The position numbers and the translations under genes are program-made. From positions 1-8,357 of the forward strand of contig JALVEA010000354.1 in NCBI GenBank assembly GCA_027008665.1: a stretch of 8,357 bases of DNA, in the 5' to 3' direction. This document shows, piece after piece, positions 1-6,908 of the stretch (the stretch's first letter is position 1; every line of letters starts with the position of its first letter). The notes beneath the pieces are model-generated. The model saw nothing but the letters and a program-made list of their open reading frames with translations. It ran no database searches and was not told where the DNA came from. The DNA is from Thiotrichaceae bacterium. GTDB taxonomy: Bacteria; Pseudomonadota; Gammaproteobacteria; Thiotrichales; Thiotrichaceae.

Positions 1-19
1 ACCACCTGTGAAGATTAAT
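1..19. repeat. Short dispersed repeat, copy 1 (partner at 6674-6692)
   Basis: The first 19 bases match 6674-6692 at 18 of 19 positions, with the core ACCACCTGTGAAGA identical. The copy touches the window edge, so it may extend further left. The partner lies inside the first codons of pelD. The match is too long to be likely by chance in 8 kb. What the element is cannot be told from two partial copies. Confidence 0.5.
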
Positions 20-157
20 AGCTCTGATTTTTATCAAATCCATAAATCACCCAAAGTAGCATGATTTTATGCCGTTTATCTTTTAACAGACGGATAAGAA
101 CCTTCTATGGACGTTCATTTATTAAGTTTTATATTGAGGAGCAATCTACAAACGTTC
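1..157. other. Intergenic region downstream of tauC, no clear gene
   Basis: I see no recognisable gene or RNA here. Read on the minus strand (downstream of tauC) there are only weak hairpins: a 6-bp stem with one G-U pair around 72-93 and a 4-bp GCAT/ATGC stem around 59-73. Neither is followed by a good T-run, so I do not call a terminator. A minus-strand ATG at 43-41 opens a short frame that runs off the left edge. It is too short to judge. Confidence 0.5.
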
Positions 158-1018
158 TTAATGCTTAACCTTTCCTCTCCAAGGGACAAATTTTCTTTCA
201 AGGTAGCGCATTAAAATATCAATGGCATAGGCGATTAGGCTGATTAAAATAACGCCCAAGACGACAATATCGGTAGAAAGGTATTTGCTGGCAACCATTA
301 TCATCATCCCTAAACCTGATTCTGCGGCAACGAGTTCGGCGGCGACAACCGTTCCCCAGCAAACACCAATGGCAACGCGCATTCCTGTGAAAATCTCGGG
401 TAGCGCATTAGGTAGAATAACGTGGAATAAAATCTGTCGTTTATTCGCATTAAGGGTGTATGCGGCATGAACTTTAGAGAGATTAGTTGACATTGCCCCT
501 GCGCGAGTTGCTAATGCCATAATCCAGATGGAGGCAAGGAATAAAAGGAATATTTTGGCACTTTCATCAATGCCCAACCAAAGAATAACCAATGGAATTA
601 AGGCTAAAGGTGGCATGGGGCGAAAAAATTCGACTAATGGATCAAAGATTCGATTCATTATTTTAGACAGGGCTAATGCAAAACCCAGTGGAATACCAAT
701 TAAGCAGCCAAAGAAAAAACCTGCAAGTACACGATTGACGCTGGCGATGGTGTGTTCCAATAGGGTATGACTGCGAAAGCCGTCGGTAGAAATGGAGATA
801 AATTGATGCCAAACAGCATCAATAGGTGGCCAATAGACAGGTTTGACCCACTCAAAAATACTGGAAAGAATCCAAATAAAGAGTAGTGAAAAAATACTGA
901 TAAACGTCCAAATTCTCCCACCTGAGGCATTAACAAAGGAGGAATCGCCAAAGGTGACGGTTTTTGTTTGTTGTTTATTACCGAATAATTGACTCAATAG
1001 ATTGTTTTTTTTACTCAA
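158..1018 (-). CDS. tauC: Taurine-type ABC transporter permease TauC
   Basis: This is the inner-membrane permease of an ABC importer of the nitrate/sulfonate/taurine family, which forms the channel for the ligand delivered by TauA. I take the TTG at 1018-1016 as start, giving 286 residues, close to the usual 250-290. An AAGGGAG Shine-Dalgarno lies about 7 bases upstream, and the TTG overlaps the tauB stop (TTGA), a classic coupling arrangement. An upstream ATG at 1063 would add 15 basic, non-membrane residues inside tauB. Hydrophobic segments lie near residues 36-54, 97-117, 136-150, 155-172, 213-230 and 251-270. The cytoplasmic coupling loop that docks on the ATPase is near 184-207 (HAAYTLNAN...ILPNALP). 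It is a variant of the EAA motif, without the usual first Glu. It is the last gene of tauABC. The family is certain; taurine over another sulfonate is inferred mainly from TauA. Confidence 0.88.
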   Translation of the reverse strand: MSKKNNLLSQLFGNKQQTKTVTFGDSSFVNASGGRIWTFISIFSLLFIWILSSIFEWVKPVYWPPIDAVWHQFISISTDGFRSHTLLEHTIASVNRVLAGFFFGCLIGIPLGFALALSKIMNRIFDPLVEFFRPMPPLALIPLVILWLGIDESAKIFLLFLASIWIMALATRAGAMSTNLSKVHAAYTLNANKRQILFHVILPNALPEIFTGMRVAIGVCWGTVVAAELVAAESGLGMMIMVASKYLSTDIVVLGVILISLIAYAIDILMRYLERKFVPWRGKVKH

Positions 1019-1821
1019 AGCACTTCTCCCTTGCGTCCCATGATTTCTTCTTCCATAGCCCATATCATGGATAAAATTTCTTCACGAACGGCTATAAAAT
1101 CGCTTTGGGCTTTAATATCACGGCTATTACCTGTTACACCTTGAGCAGCAAAGGGCAAACGATATTCCTTTTCAATTCGCCCTGGTCGTGGTGCCATGAC
1201 AAATAAACGTTCACCAAGCATTAAAGCCTCTTCAACACTATGGGTAATTAAAATAATCGTTTTGCCTGTTTCCTTCCATAATTTAAGCAATAAACCCTGC
1301 ATTTTTTCACGGGTTAGCGCATCCAATGCTCCTAGAGGTTCATCCATTAAAATAAGTTCAGGGTCATTAGCAAGACAACGTGCAAGGGCGACACGTTGTT
1401 GCATACCACCTGATAATTCATAGACTGCTTTTGAACCAAAGTCAGATAAACCCACGACATCTAGCCAATATTGTGTTTTTTTCTGAATTTCTTTTTTGGG
1501 TACACCTGCCATTCGAGGCCCAAAACTTACATTTTTTTCAACACTCATCCATTCAAATAAGGCCGCTTGTTGAAATACCATGCCACGTTGTGGACTCGGT
1601 CCATGAATCGCTTTGCCATTAAAGGATGCCTCGCCTCCTGTTGCTTCTAAAAAACCTGCCAAAATATCAAGCAATGTTGTTTTACCACAACCCGAAGGTC
1701 CTAAAACAGTTAAAAATTCACCCTCTTCAAGGGTGAAAGAGACTTCTTTTAATGCTTCAACGGGATCGCCTTTCGGTACTTGATACAGCATTGAAACATT
1801 ATTAACATTAAGTCCTGCCAT
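1015..1821 (-). CDS. tauB: Taurine-type ABC transporter ATP-binding protein TauB
   Basis: This is the cytoplasmic ATPase that drives the TauABC importer. All nucleotide-binding elements of a working ABC domain are visible in 268 residues. Walker A is GPSGCGKTT at 41-49, and the Q-loop Gln is at about 84-85. The signature LSGGMQQR is at 136-143. Walker B LILMDEP is at 156-162 with catalytic Glu161, followed by the D-loop (ALDA), and the H-switch His is at 194. It matches the SsuB/TauB subgroup, which lacks a long regulatory C-terminal domain. The ATG lies 2 bases after the tauA stop, and the 3' end overlaps the tauC start, so the three genes are one transcript. The Shine-Dalgarno is weak (AAGTGA), consistent with coupling to tauA. 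Nothing suggests inactivation. The ligand is not readable from this subunit. Confidence 0.93.
   Translation of the reverse strand: MAGLNVNNVSMLYQVPKGDPVEALKEVSFTLEEGEFLTVLGPSGCGKTTLLDILAGFLEATGGEASFNGKAIHGPSPQRGMVFQQAALFEWMSVEKNVSFGPRMAGVPKKEIQKKTQYWLDVVGLSDFGSKAVYELSGGMQQRVALARCLANDPELILMDEPLGALDALTREKMQGLLLKLWKETGKTIILITHSVEEALMLGERLFVMAPRPGRIEKEYRLPFAAQGVTGNSRDIKAQSDFIAVREEILSMIWAMEEEIMGRKGEVL
1021..1032 (-). promoter_or_regulatory. Ribosome binding site that sets the tauC start
   Basis: Read on the minus strand, AAGGGAGAAGTG lies inside the last codons of tauB. The GGGAG core is about 7 bases before the TTG at 1018. This spacing favours the TTG over the ATG at 1063, and it suggests translation coupled to tauB termination. 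Confidence 0.55.
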
Positions 1822-1823
1822 AT

Positions 1824-2813
1824 TTATTTCACTTGCTTTAAGAAGCTCGAATCAATGGTTTTGTTGTACTCTTCTTGCGATAGTGCTGTTTTCAATTCTT
1901 TTTCTTGAACAAAGAAATCAGCCACTTCTTTGGTAAATTTTTGAATACCACCGTCCATCCAGTCTTTACTTAACTGCGTAGGGGCATCGAGAAAAGTAAA
2001 TTTCTTCAAGGTATCAATCGCAGCTTCTTTTTTCATTCCTGAGGCTTTGGCTAAAATATCGTAATATTTCTCAGGTTCTTTGGCATAGGCTTTATTGGCA
2101 TCTTCAGTGACTTGCATAAACTGGGTAATTAATTTGGGATGTTCTTTAGCGAATTTTCCTGTCACAGCAACAATATCAAATACTTTTAGACCAATTGCCT
2201 CTTGCTCTGCACCTGTCATTAATACTTTGCCGTACTTTTTCATACGGGTTAAAGAGCCACCAAAACCACACGCCATTGCTACATCACCACGCGCTAATGC
2301 TGCCGCCGCATCTTGATTACTCATGCTCAATATTTTTACTTTACTGACATCAACATTTAGATGCTTTAAGGTTTTAAGCATTTTGTAATGGGTGACACCT
2401 GCGGTAAATAAGGCAACCTTTTTGCCTTCAAGATCTTTGGCATTGTCTTTGGTGATTTTTGCATCTTTATGTACCACGCAGTTATCATTTTCTGCATAAG
2501 TCATTGCCACGCCAACTAATTTTAGATCAACGCCTTTAGTGACACCAATAACAAAAGGCACAAAACCCTGCGAATAAGCAATATCAATATCACCCGATAC
2601 CATCGCCGCCGTCATTGCATTACCATCATCAAATGAACGCCAATTAACCTTCATCCCCATTTCTTTATCATAGGTTTTCTCAACTTGAGCCACTTGATTC
2701 GCTGATGGCCATTCTAAAAAATAAGCCACATTCAACTCATCTTTTGCCATTGCATTAATACTCAATAAACTCGTTACTACAACCGCACTAACTTGTTTAA
2801 TCCATGTTCTCAT
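1824..2813 (-). CDS. tauA: Taurine-type ABC transporter periplasmic binding protein TauA
   Basis: This periplasmic solute-binding protein captures the ligand and delivers it to TauC. It has 329 residues. Residues 1-23 are a Sec signal peptide: a basic start (MRTWIK), a hydrophobic core, and AMA before the mature KDELNVAYFLEWP. There is no lipobox. The mature part is a type II periplasmic-binding fold of the SsuA/TauA/NMT1 kind. Recognisable blocks are VAYFLEWP near 29-36, the GNAMTAAMVSGDIDIAYSQG stretch, and the DVAMACGFGGSLTRMKKYG stretch with VLMTGAEQE. The last two resemble, from memory, TauA proteins encoded with taurine-degradation genes in alphaproteobacteria, rather than E. coli TauA. 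Start: AGGAG lies 6 bases before the ATG. It leads the tau operon. Taurine is the best guess for the ligand, but another sulfonate is possible. No taurine dioxygenase or sulfoacetaldehyde acetyltransferase gene is in the window. Confidence 0.87.
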   Translation of the reverse strand: MRTWIKQVSAVVVTSLLSINAMAKDELNVAYFLEWPSANQVAQVEKTYDKEMGMKVNWRSFDDGNAMTAAMVSGDIDIAYSQGFVPFVIGVTKGVDLKLVGVAMTYAENDNCVVHKDAKITKDNAKDLEGKKVALFTAGVTHYKMLKTLKHLNVDVSKVKILSMSNQDAAAALARGDVAMACGFGGSLTRMKKYGKVLMTGAEQEAIGLKVFDIVAVTGKFAKEHPKLITQFMQVTEDANKAYAKEPEKYYDILAKASGMKKEAAIDTLKKFTFLDAPTQLSKDWMDGGIQKFTKEVADFFVQEKELKTALSQEEYNKTIDSSFLKQVK

Positions 2814-2825
2814 CCTAGACTCCTT
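2814..2825 (-). promoter_or_regulatory. Strong ribosome binding site of tauA
   Basis: On the minus strand AAGGAG is followed by six bases and then the ATG of tauA. This is the best Shine-Dalgarno of the tau operon and supports the chosen start. Confidence 0.6.
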
Positions 2826-2855
2826 TTTTTCCGTATTATTTAATTCAATTTTACC

Positions 2856-2884
2856 CTTATACCATCACATAAATTGTATATAAA
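2856..2884 (-). promoter_or_regulatory. Possible promoter of the tauABC operon
   Basis: In the 92-base gap between pelF and tauA the minus strand carries TGGTATAAG, an extended -10 type box, preceded after a 17-base spacer by TTTATA as a weak -35. No terminator is visible after pelF in the same gap, so readthrough from pelDEF is also possible. Prediction by eye only; the region is AT-rich and such matches are common. Confidence 0.33.
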
Positions 2885-2905
2885 TTCTACTATCAAAGGA
2901 AATTA

Positions 2906-4459
2906 TTAAGCTTTATTTTGAGTGGGTAACTCATTAGGATGTTTGTTACTATTTAATATTTTTTGATAGAGTCGCTGGTAATTATCTAAAAATGCTTGTT
3001 CGCTGTAGAGGCTTTCTACACGTTCAATACCTGTTGCCTGAGCTGCATACCAACGTTTTTCATTGCTCAGTAATGCGATTGCCTCTGTTGCAAGTGCCTT
3101 AGGATTTGCTAAAGGTACTATTGCTCCTGCTTTTCCTCGTTGACGGTCTTCTTCGTCACGTCCTTCAATGAGTTCACGACAAGAGCCTACATCGGTAGAA
3201 AGGGAGGGTACACCTGCGGCAAAGCCTTCTAATATAACCAATGGTTGTCCTTCACTGATTGAGCTGAGTGTGAGTAATCCTGTTTTTGGTAAAATATCAT
3301 CAATATTTTGAAAGCCTAAGAATTTTACTTTTTCTTCAAGTCCGAGTTGTTTTACTAGGGCATGACATTCTGCCGCATAGTCTTCTTCTTCTTCAGACGG
3401 CCCTACAATCCAACCTTCGGCTTCGGGTAATTCTTGACATATTAATCCAACCGCACGAATATAGGTTTTAATGTCTTTAATAGGCACAACACGCCCAAGC
3501 AAACACAGGACAGGGGGAATCGTTTTACCTCGTTTTGTTCTCAGTGTTGTTAAATGTTCTAATTTTACTCCATTTGGAATGGCAATCGCTTGTTCAGGCC
3601 TTGCGCCGAGGTCTATCTGTTTTAAACGATTTTGTTCATAAAGAGTGACGGTTGTATGGCAAGCACTATAAGTAAATCGCCCTAAACTTTCAAAAAACTG
3701 CATCCAAAGTCGTCGAAGATAACTAATATGATCATTTAAACCTGCTTTAAAATATTGGTTTGTCTCTTTAATCCAATCTGCTTGATAAAGATCTATTTGA
3801 CGTTCTTTGGTATAAATTCCATGTTCACTCAATAACAATGGCTTGTTTTGCATGAGCCTTAAAAACATGCCAAGAATTCCAGCATAACCTGTAGAGATAG
3901 TATGATAACAGTCTGCTTCGGGAATATTCTTTGCGATATCAAGCAATGCTAAAAGCGGAGAATGCATCGCCCTTATTGTCCAAAAATAATCATTAAACGA
4001 TTGCTCAGGACAGTTCTCACGATAGTTTTCGGTAATTAGTTGCCATACCTGAGGACTGTAAAAAAACTGCTCTATTTTTAACTCCTTAATCTGAAGGAGT
4101 AATTGCTTGATATTTGCTAATTTGTCAATAGGAGGGGCTTGTTTATTTTTAGTCAAAAAGGTGTAAATTTCTTTCAGTTCTACGAGTATATTTTCATCTA
4201 AGTGATAAGGTTTCGGTGGCTTTAAATCCAGGTATTCATTTAAAAAATGCTTTTCAAAATGACACACATTCGATGGAAATTCAAAATGCATTTCCCCATA
4301 ATGCTCTCGACTGGCTCCAATAAAGACTAAAGCAAATTGATAATGCGGAAGTCCTTGAATTAATTGATGAACCCAACTTGATACCCCACCTCTGACATAG
4401 GGATAAGTACCTTCTAGGAGTAAGCAAATATCGGCTTTTTTTATTGTATTGTTAGTCAT
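2906..4459 (-). CDS. pelF: Pel polysaccharide glycosyltransferase PelF
   Basis: This is the cytoplasmic family GT4 (GT-B fold) glycosyltransferase that polymerises the Pel exopolysaccharide from a UDP-sugar. It has 517 residues, close to the roughly 500 usual for PelF. The N-terminal block ICLLLEGTYPYVRGGVSSW at 11-29 is the PelF hallmark, with a Gly-Gly loop at 24-25. Further conserved points are TISTGYAG (187-194) and LSEHGIYTKERQ (210-221). The GRVVPIKD segment (322-329) carries Arg323 and Lys328, expected to hold the nucleotide diphosphate. Glu403 and Glu411 form the E-x7-E motif (EGQPLVILE). No membrane segment is seen, as expected; PelF is held at the membrane by PelD, PelE and PelG in described systems. 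The ATG lies 23 bases after the pelE stop, with only a weak AAAAGA as ribosome binding site. It is the last pel gene here: pelG, which normally follows, is absent. Confidence 0.94.
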   Translation of the reverse strand: MTNNTIKKADICLLLEGTYPYVRGGVSSWVHQLIQGLPHYQFALVFIGASREHYGEMHFEFPSNVCHFEKHFLNEYLDLKPPKPYHLDENILVELKEIYTFLTKNKQAPPIDKLANIKQLLLQIKELKIEQFFYSPQVWQLITENYRENCPEQSFNDYFWTIRAMHSPLLALLDIAKNIPEADCYHTISTGYAGILGMFLRLMQNKPLLLSEHGIYTKERQIDLYQADWIKETNQYFKAGLNDHISYLRRLWMQFFESLGRFTYSACHTTVTLYEQNRLKQIDLGARPEQAIAIPNGVKLEHLTTLRTKRGKTIPPVLCLLGRVVPIKDIKTYIRAVGLICQELPEAEGWIVGPSEEEEDYAAECHALVKQLGLEEKVKFLGFQNIDDILPKTGLLTLSSISEGQPLVILEGFAAGVPSLSTDVGSCRELIEGRDEEDRQRGKAGAIVPLANPKALATEAIALLSNEKRWYAAQATGIERVESLYSEQAFLDNYQRLYQKILNSNKHPNELPTQNKA

Positions 4460-4482
4460 AGATAAATCTTTTAGGAACGCTT

Positions 4483-5373
4483 TTAAGTAGAATATAAACG
4501 CTCAAGGGGTAATCCTAGATTAACAGCTTTTATTTGTGCGCGTTGTGCTTGTTTGTTTCGCCCTTGATAGCGGAGTATTTTACTAAGGGCTTGAAAAGCA
4601 TAGGCTGATTTATTATCAATATGGATAGCATTAATACAATGTTTTTTAGCTTTTTTTAATAAGGCATCGTTACTTTCTGATAATAATCCAATATCAAGTA
4701 AGTGTATATAATCTTTCGTGATCGTAAGATGTAGCTCTGCAATATTATCGCCTTCAGATGCTTGCTTTAATTGGGATAATTTTTGTTGTAATTCCTTTTG
4801 CAAACGTTCTTCTAGTGATCCTTTTAAGCTAAAGGCCATTAAGCGAGCGCTTTCAAAGGGACTATTTAATGCTTCTTTTAGTAATGTATACGCTTCTTTA
4901 TCAGGCAAATGACGAGAGGCAACTAATAATTTGAGATAGGTATCATCATCTAATGTTGAGATAAGATCGCGTGTTTGCTTCTGATCATTTGAATGATGTT
5001 GCTTTGGGGCTGAAAAATAATGGACATTTTTATTGGTATTAGCTTCTTCCTCTTCTTCTAAATCGCTCTCAATATGCTCTCGTCTTAATGTTTTTCTTAT
5101 TGAAAATAGCCATAAAATAATCGCGCCTATAATTGGAATAAAAAAGAGTAAATTGAACCATAGAAATCCATTGATATTTTTTTGTTTTAGAGAGAGTCGC
5201 GCCCCTGTTTTTCCCTCTATTCGACTTAAGCTGTAAGACGCAATCAAAGTGATAACAAAATGGAAACTAATTAAAATTATATTATTGACTATTGAAGGCG
5301 CGAACCACGGGCTAGAAAAGATGCTCATTTGTATAAGTATAAAAAAAATCAGACTAACGGATAAGATGTGCAT
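4483..5373 (-). CDS. pelE: Pel biosynthesis membrane/TPR protein PelE
   Basis: PelE is an inner-membrane scaffold that joins PelD and PelG and helps recruit PelF. From the ATG at 5373 it has 296 residues, somewhat shorter than the roughly 330 of Pseudomonas PelE. Three hydrophobic segments are visible near residues 2-19, 31-49 and 70-91. A short basic turn follows, then an acidic run (DLEEEEEAN) and a soluble C-terminal half. That half is helical. SAYAFQALSKILRYQGRNKQAQ near 256-277 is a clear tetratricopeptide-like helix pair, and the segment with ESARLMAFSL near 174-184 fits the PelE family. A GTG at 5385 would add four residues, but it lacks a ribosome binding site, whereas GTGAG sits 7 bases before the ATG. 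It overlaps the pelD end by 20 bases. The sequence is divergent, so the call leans on its position between pelD and pelF. Confidence 0.85.
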   Translation of the reverse strand: MHILSVSLIFFILIQMSIFSSPWFAPSIVNNIILISFHFVITLIASYSLSRIEGKTGARLSLKQKNINGFLWFNLLFFIPIIGAIILWLFSIRKTLRREHIESDLEEEEEANTNKNVHYFSAPKQHHSNDQKQTRDLISTLDDDTYLKLLVASRHLPDKEAYTLLKEALNSPFESARLMAFSLKGSLEERLQKELQQKLSQLKQASEGDNIAELHLTITKDYIHLLDIGLLSESNDALLKKAKKHCINAIHIDNKSAYAFQALSKILRYQGRNKQAQRAQIKAVNLGLPLERLYST

Positions 5374-6706
5374 AGCTAAACTCACTGATATGATTTAAAT
5401 AACTTTTTAATGCATATTGATCTGCTTTTTTACGAAAATGAAGAGGATTAAATTGAATCTTTTCTTCACTAAAATCAGCTCCAAATTGTTTTATAAAAGT
5501 ACTTTCTAAATTTTGTTGCCATTGCATTGAGTTATCAGCATTAAAAAGTGGCAACAAGATAATAACGGTAATCCCCCGTTTTTTTTGCAAGCGCCAAATA
5601 CGATTAGCTCCACGTACTTTGCTGGCAAAAAATGCTTGATATTCTTGTTCATCATCAGAGGGGGGGATTTCAACCGTCATTAAGGTAACAGACCTGACAG
5701 TGTTCAAAACAATATCAACCGCAGTGGATACTTCAGACAATAATAATTTTGTTTCGGAAATAGGATGCTGAGCATTACTCAGTAAATTAGCCACATAACT
5801 GCTAAGCAAAGCGAGTAAATTTAAATTTTGCTGTGTAAAAGCAGAGGATGTCATACGATTAACAGCAAGAACTCCCCAGAGGTGCTGATTATTATCAATA
5901 AGAGGAATAGCCGCTTGCAACTGTGAGTCCGCAAAATCTCCCGATAATGACTTCTGATTTAATCTAATTGATTTTTTACTTTTAACCGCCTCTATAAGCA
6001 GAGGATCTTGATGTAAATTATCAGGAATCACACCAATACCACCAATAGGCGTTGCTCTGATTATGCCCTCCTTATTGATATGATAAAACGCAGCCGCCTC
6101 AAGCCAATCATATTGCTGCAATATACTACGCATTTTTCTTATCGCCAAAATCAAACGCTCCTTTCTACCACGAGGTTGTTCTAACGATATTTCAAGCAAA
6201 CGTAAAGAACCCGATAATGACTGCGTCGTCGTTACCATTTCCTCCTCTAACTGGCTATAAGAAATATGTAGAAGTTGTAGCGCTTGTTCTGATTGACTGG
6301 TACTTTGGCGACAATCAGTCAGTTGCTTTATTTGCTCCTCATTACGCCTCTTCCAGCGCTGTGTTATTTCACCAACAAAAACCACCAGCAATAAACTTCC
6401 CAATAACATCTGAATAGCATTATCTATCATCCCCCATTGAAACTGTGTCACATAAAGCAAACAAATGAGGCTAAATACAAACAGACTTAAAAGACCATAC
6501 CATGTGCCATATCGTGACGACGTTAATACGGGTATGAATATCATCCAAGGAAATGCAGTCTGTAGGAAAAAGACATCTTCTCGACCTAAAAGCCAGATTA
6601 AAGAAGGAATAATTAATGGCAATAAGACAGCCTCAAAGAAAGCCGTTTTATCAGCATCAATATTATTTTTAAAACCACCTGTGAAGACTAATGTATTAAT
6701 AACCAT
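5354..6706 (-). CDS. pelD: Cyclic-di-GMP receptor PelD
   Basis: PelD is the inner-membrane receptor that activates Pel synthesis after binding c-di-GMP. The 450 residues fit the family (about 455). Hydrophobic segments lie near 24-40, 45-62, 69-87 and 97-112. A linker helix of about 120-175 follows, rich in Gln and Glu and probably coiled. Next comes a GAF domain (about 185-310, with AAAFYHINKEG and AAIPLIDNNQHLWGVLAV) and then a degenerate GGDEF domain (about 320-450) without a GGDEF motif, as in all PelD. The likely I-site reads RGAN at 365-368, where an RxxD motif is expected, so the second ligand-binding residue may be Asn. That alignment is by eye. The start is odd: the Shine-Dalgarno AGGAGG touches the ATG directly, although GAGG 3 bases upstream could also pair. 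It heads pelDEF; no pelC, pelB or pelA precedes it. Confidence 0.9.
   Translation of the reverse strand: MVINTLVFTGGFKNNIDADKTAFFEAVLLPLIIPSLIWLLGREDVFFLQTAFPWMIFIPVLTSSRYGTWYGLLSLFVFSLICLLYVTQFQWGMIDNAIQMLLGSLLLVVFVGEITQRWKRRNEEQIKQLTDCRQSTSQSEQALQLLHISYSQLEEEMVTTTQSLSGSLRLLEISLEQPRGRKERLILAIRKMRSILQQYDWLEAAAFYHINKEGIIRATPIGGIGVIPDNLHQDPLLIEAVKSKKSIRLNQKSLSGDFADSQLQAAIPLIDNNQHLWGVLAVNRMTSSAFTQQNLNLLALLSSYVANLLSNAQHPISETKLLLSEVSTAVDIVLNTVRSVTLMTVEIPPSDDEQEYQAFFASKVRGANRIWRLQKKRGITVIILLPLFNADNSMQWQQNLESTFIKQFGADFSEEKIQFNPLHFRKKADQYALKSYLNHISEFSYAHLIR
6674..6692. repeat. Short dispersed repeat, copy 2, inside the pelD start region
   Basis: It matches the first 19 bases of the window with a single mismatch at 6688. 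In pelD it covers codons 5-11 (LVFTGG region), before the first membrane segment. A repeat here suggests the extreme N-terminus of PelD may come from, or abut, an inserted or recombined element, rather than being ancestral pelD sequence. Confidence 0.45.
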
Positions 6707-6715
6707 CCTCCTCTT
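6707..6715 (-). promoter_or_regulatory. pelD ribosome binding site abutting the start codon
   Basis: On the minus strand AAGAGGAGG runs straight into the pelD ATG. The AGGAGG core has zero spacing, against the usual 5-9 bases; the overlapping GAGG has three. No ATG, GTG or TTG lies at a better distance downstream in frame. Low translation efficiency or a non-standard start is possible. Confidence 0.45.
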
Positions 6716-6739
6716 TTACGCTATATTTGTTAGTTATGG

Positions 6740-6766
6740 TTATTAGTATCTATCTTGTACTAATAA
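6740..6766. promoter_or_regulatory. Inverted repeat upstream of pelD, possible operator
   Basis: A perfect 9-bp inverted repeat, TTATTAGTA-N9-TACTAATAA, is centred about 47 bases before the pelD ATG. The even spacing and AT-rich dyad resemble a binding site for a dimeric regulator, and it would sit near or just downstream of the pelD promoter. It could also form a weak AT-rich hairpin in the leader. No clear -35/-10 pair can be assigned around it. Nothing in the window names a regulator. Confidence 0.35.
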
Positions 6767-6908
6767 ATAACCCGTTAATGCTGGATTAAGGAGGTACTTT
6801 ATTCGATAGGATGCGCTCAAACAGAATTAAGTCGCAATGGTCTTCTTTATAACAGAGAAAATAGTTTTATTTGCTAACGGATACGACCTACTGTGCTAGT
6901 AATATAAT

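Noticed and set aside
1..43. Start of a minus-strand gene at the left edge (ATG at 43)
   Set aside because: Only 14 codons are visible and there is no strong ribosome binding site. The region also overlaps the dispersed repeat.
72..93. Hairpin CCGTTT…AGACGG after tauC, as a tau operon terminator
   Set aside because: Only six pairs, one of them G-U, with a ten-base loop and no T-run on the minus strand.
6465..6746. Plus-strand frame of 93 codons opposite pelD
   Set aside because: It is antisense to the membrane-spanning part of pelD, whose domain structure is convincing. No independent support.
6776..6866. Plus-strand AAGGAGGT followed by an ATG, as a small gene before the IS4 remnant
   Set aside because: The spacing of about 16 bases is too long and the frame closes after 13 codons. 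No coding support.
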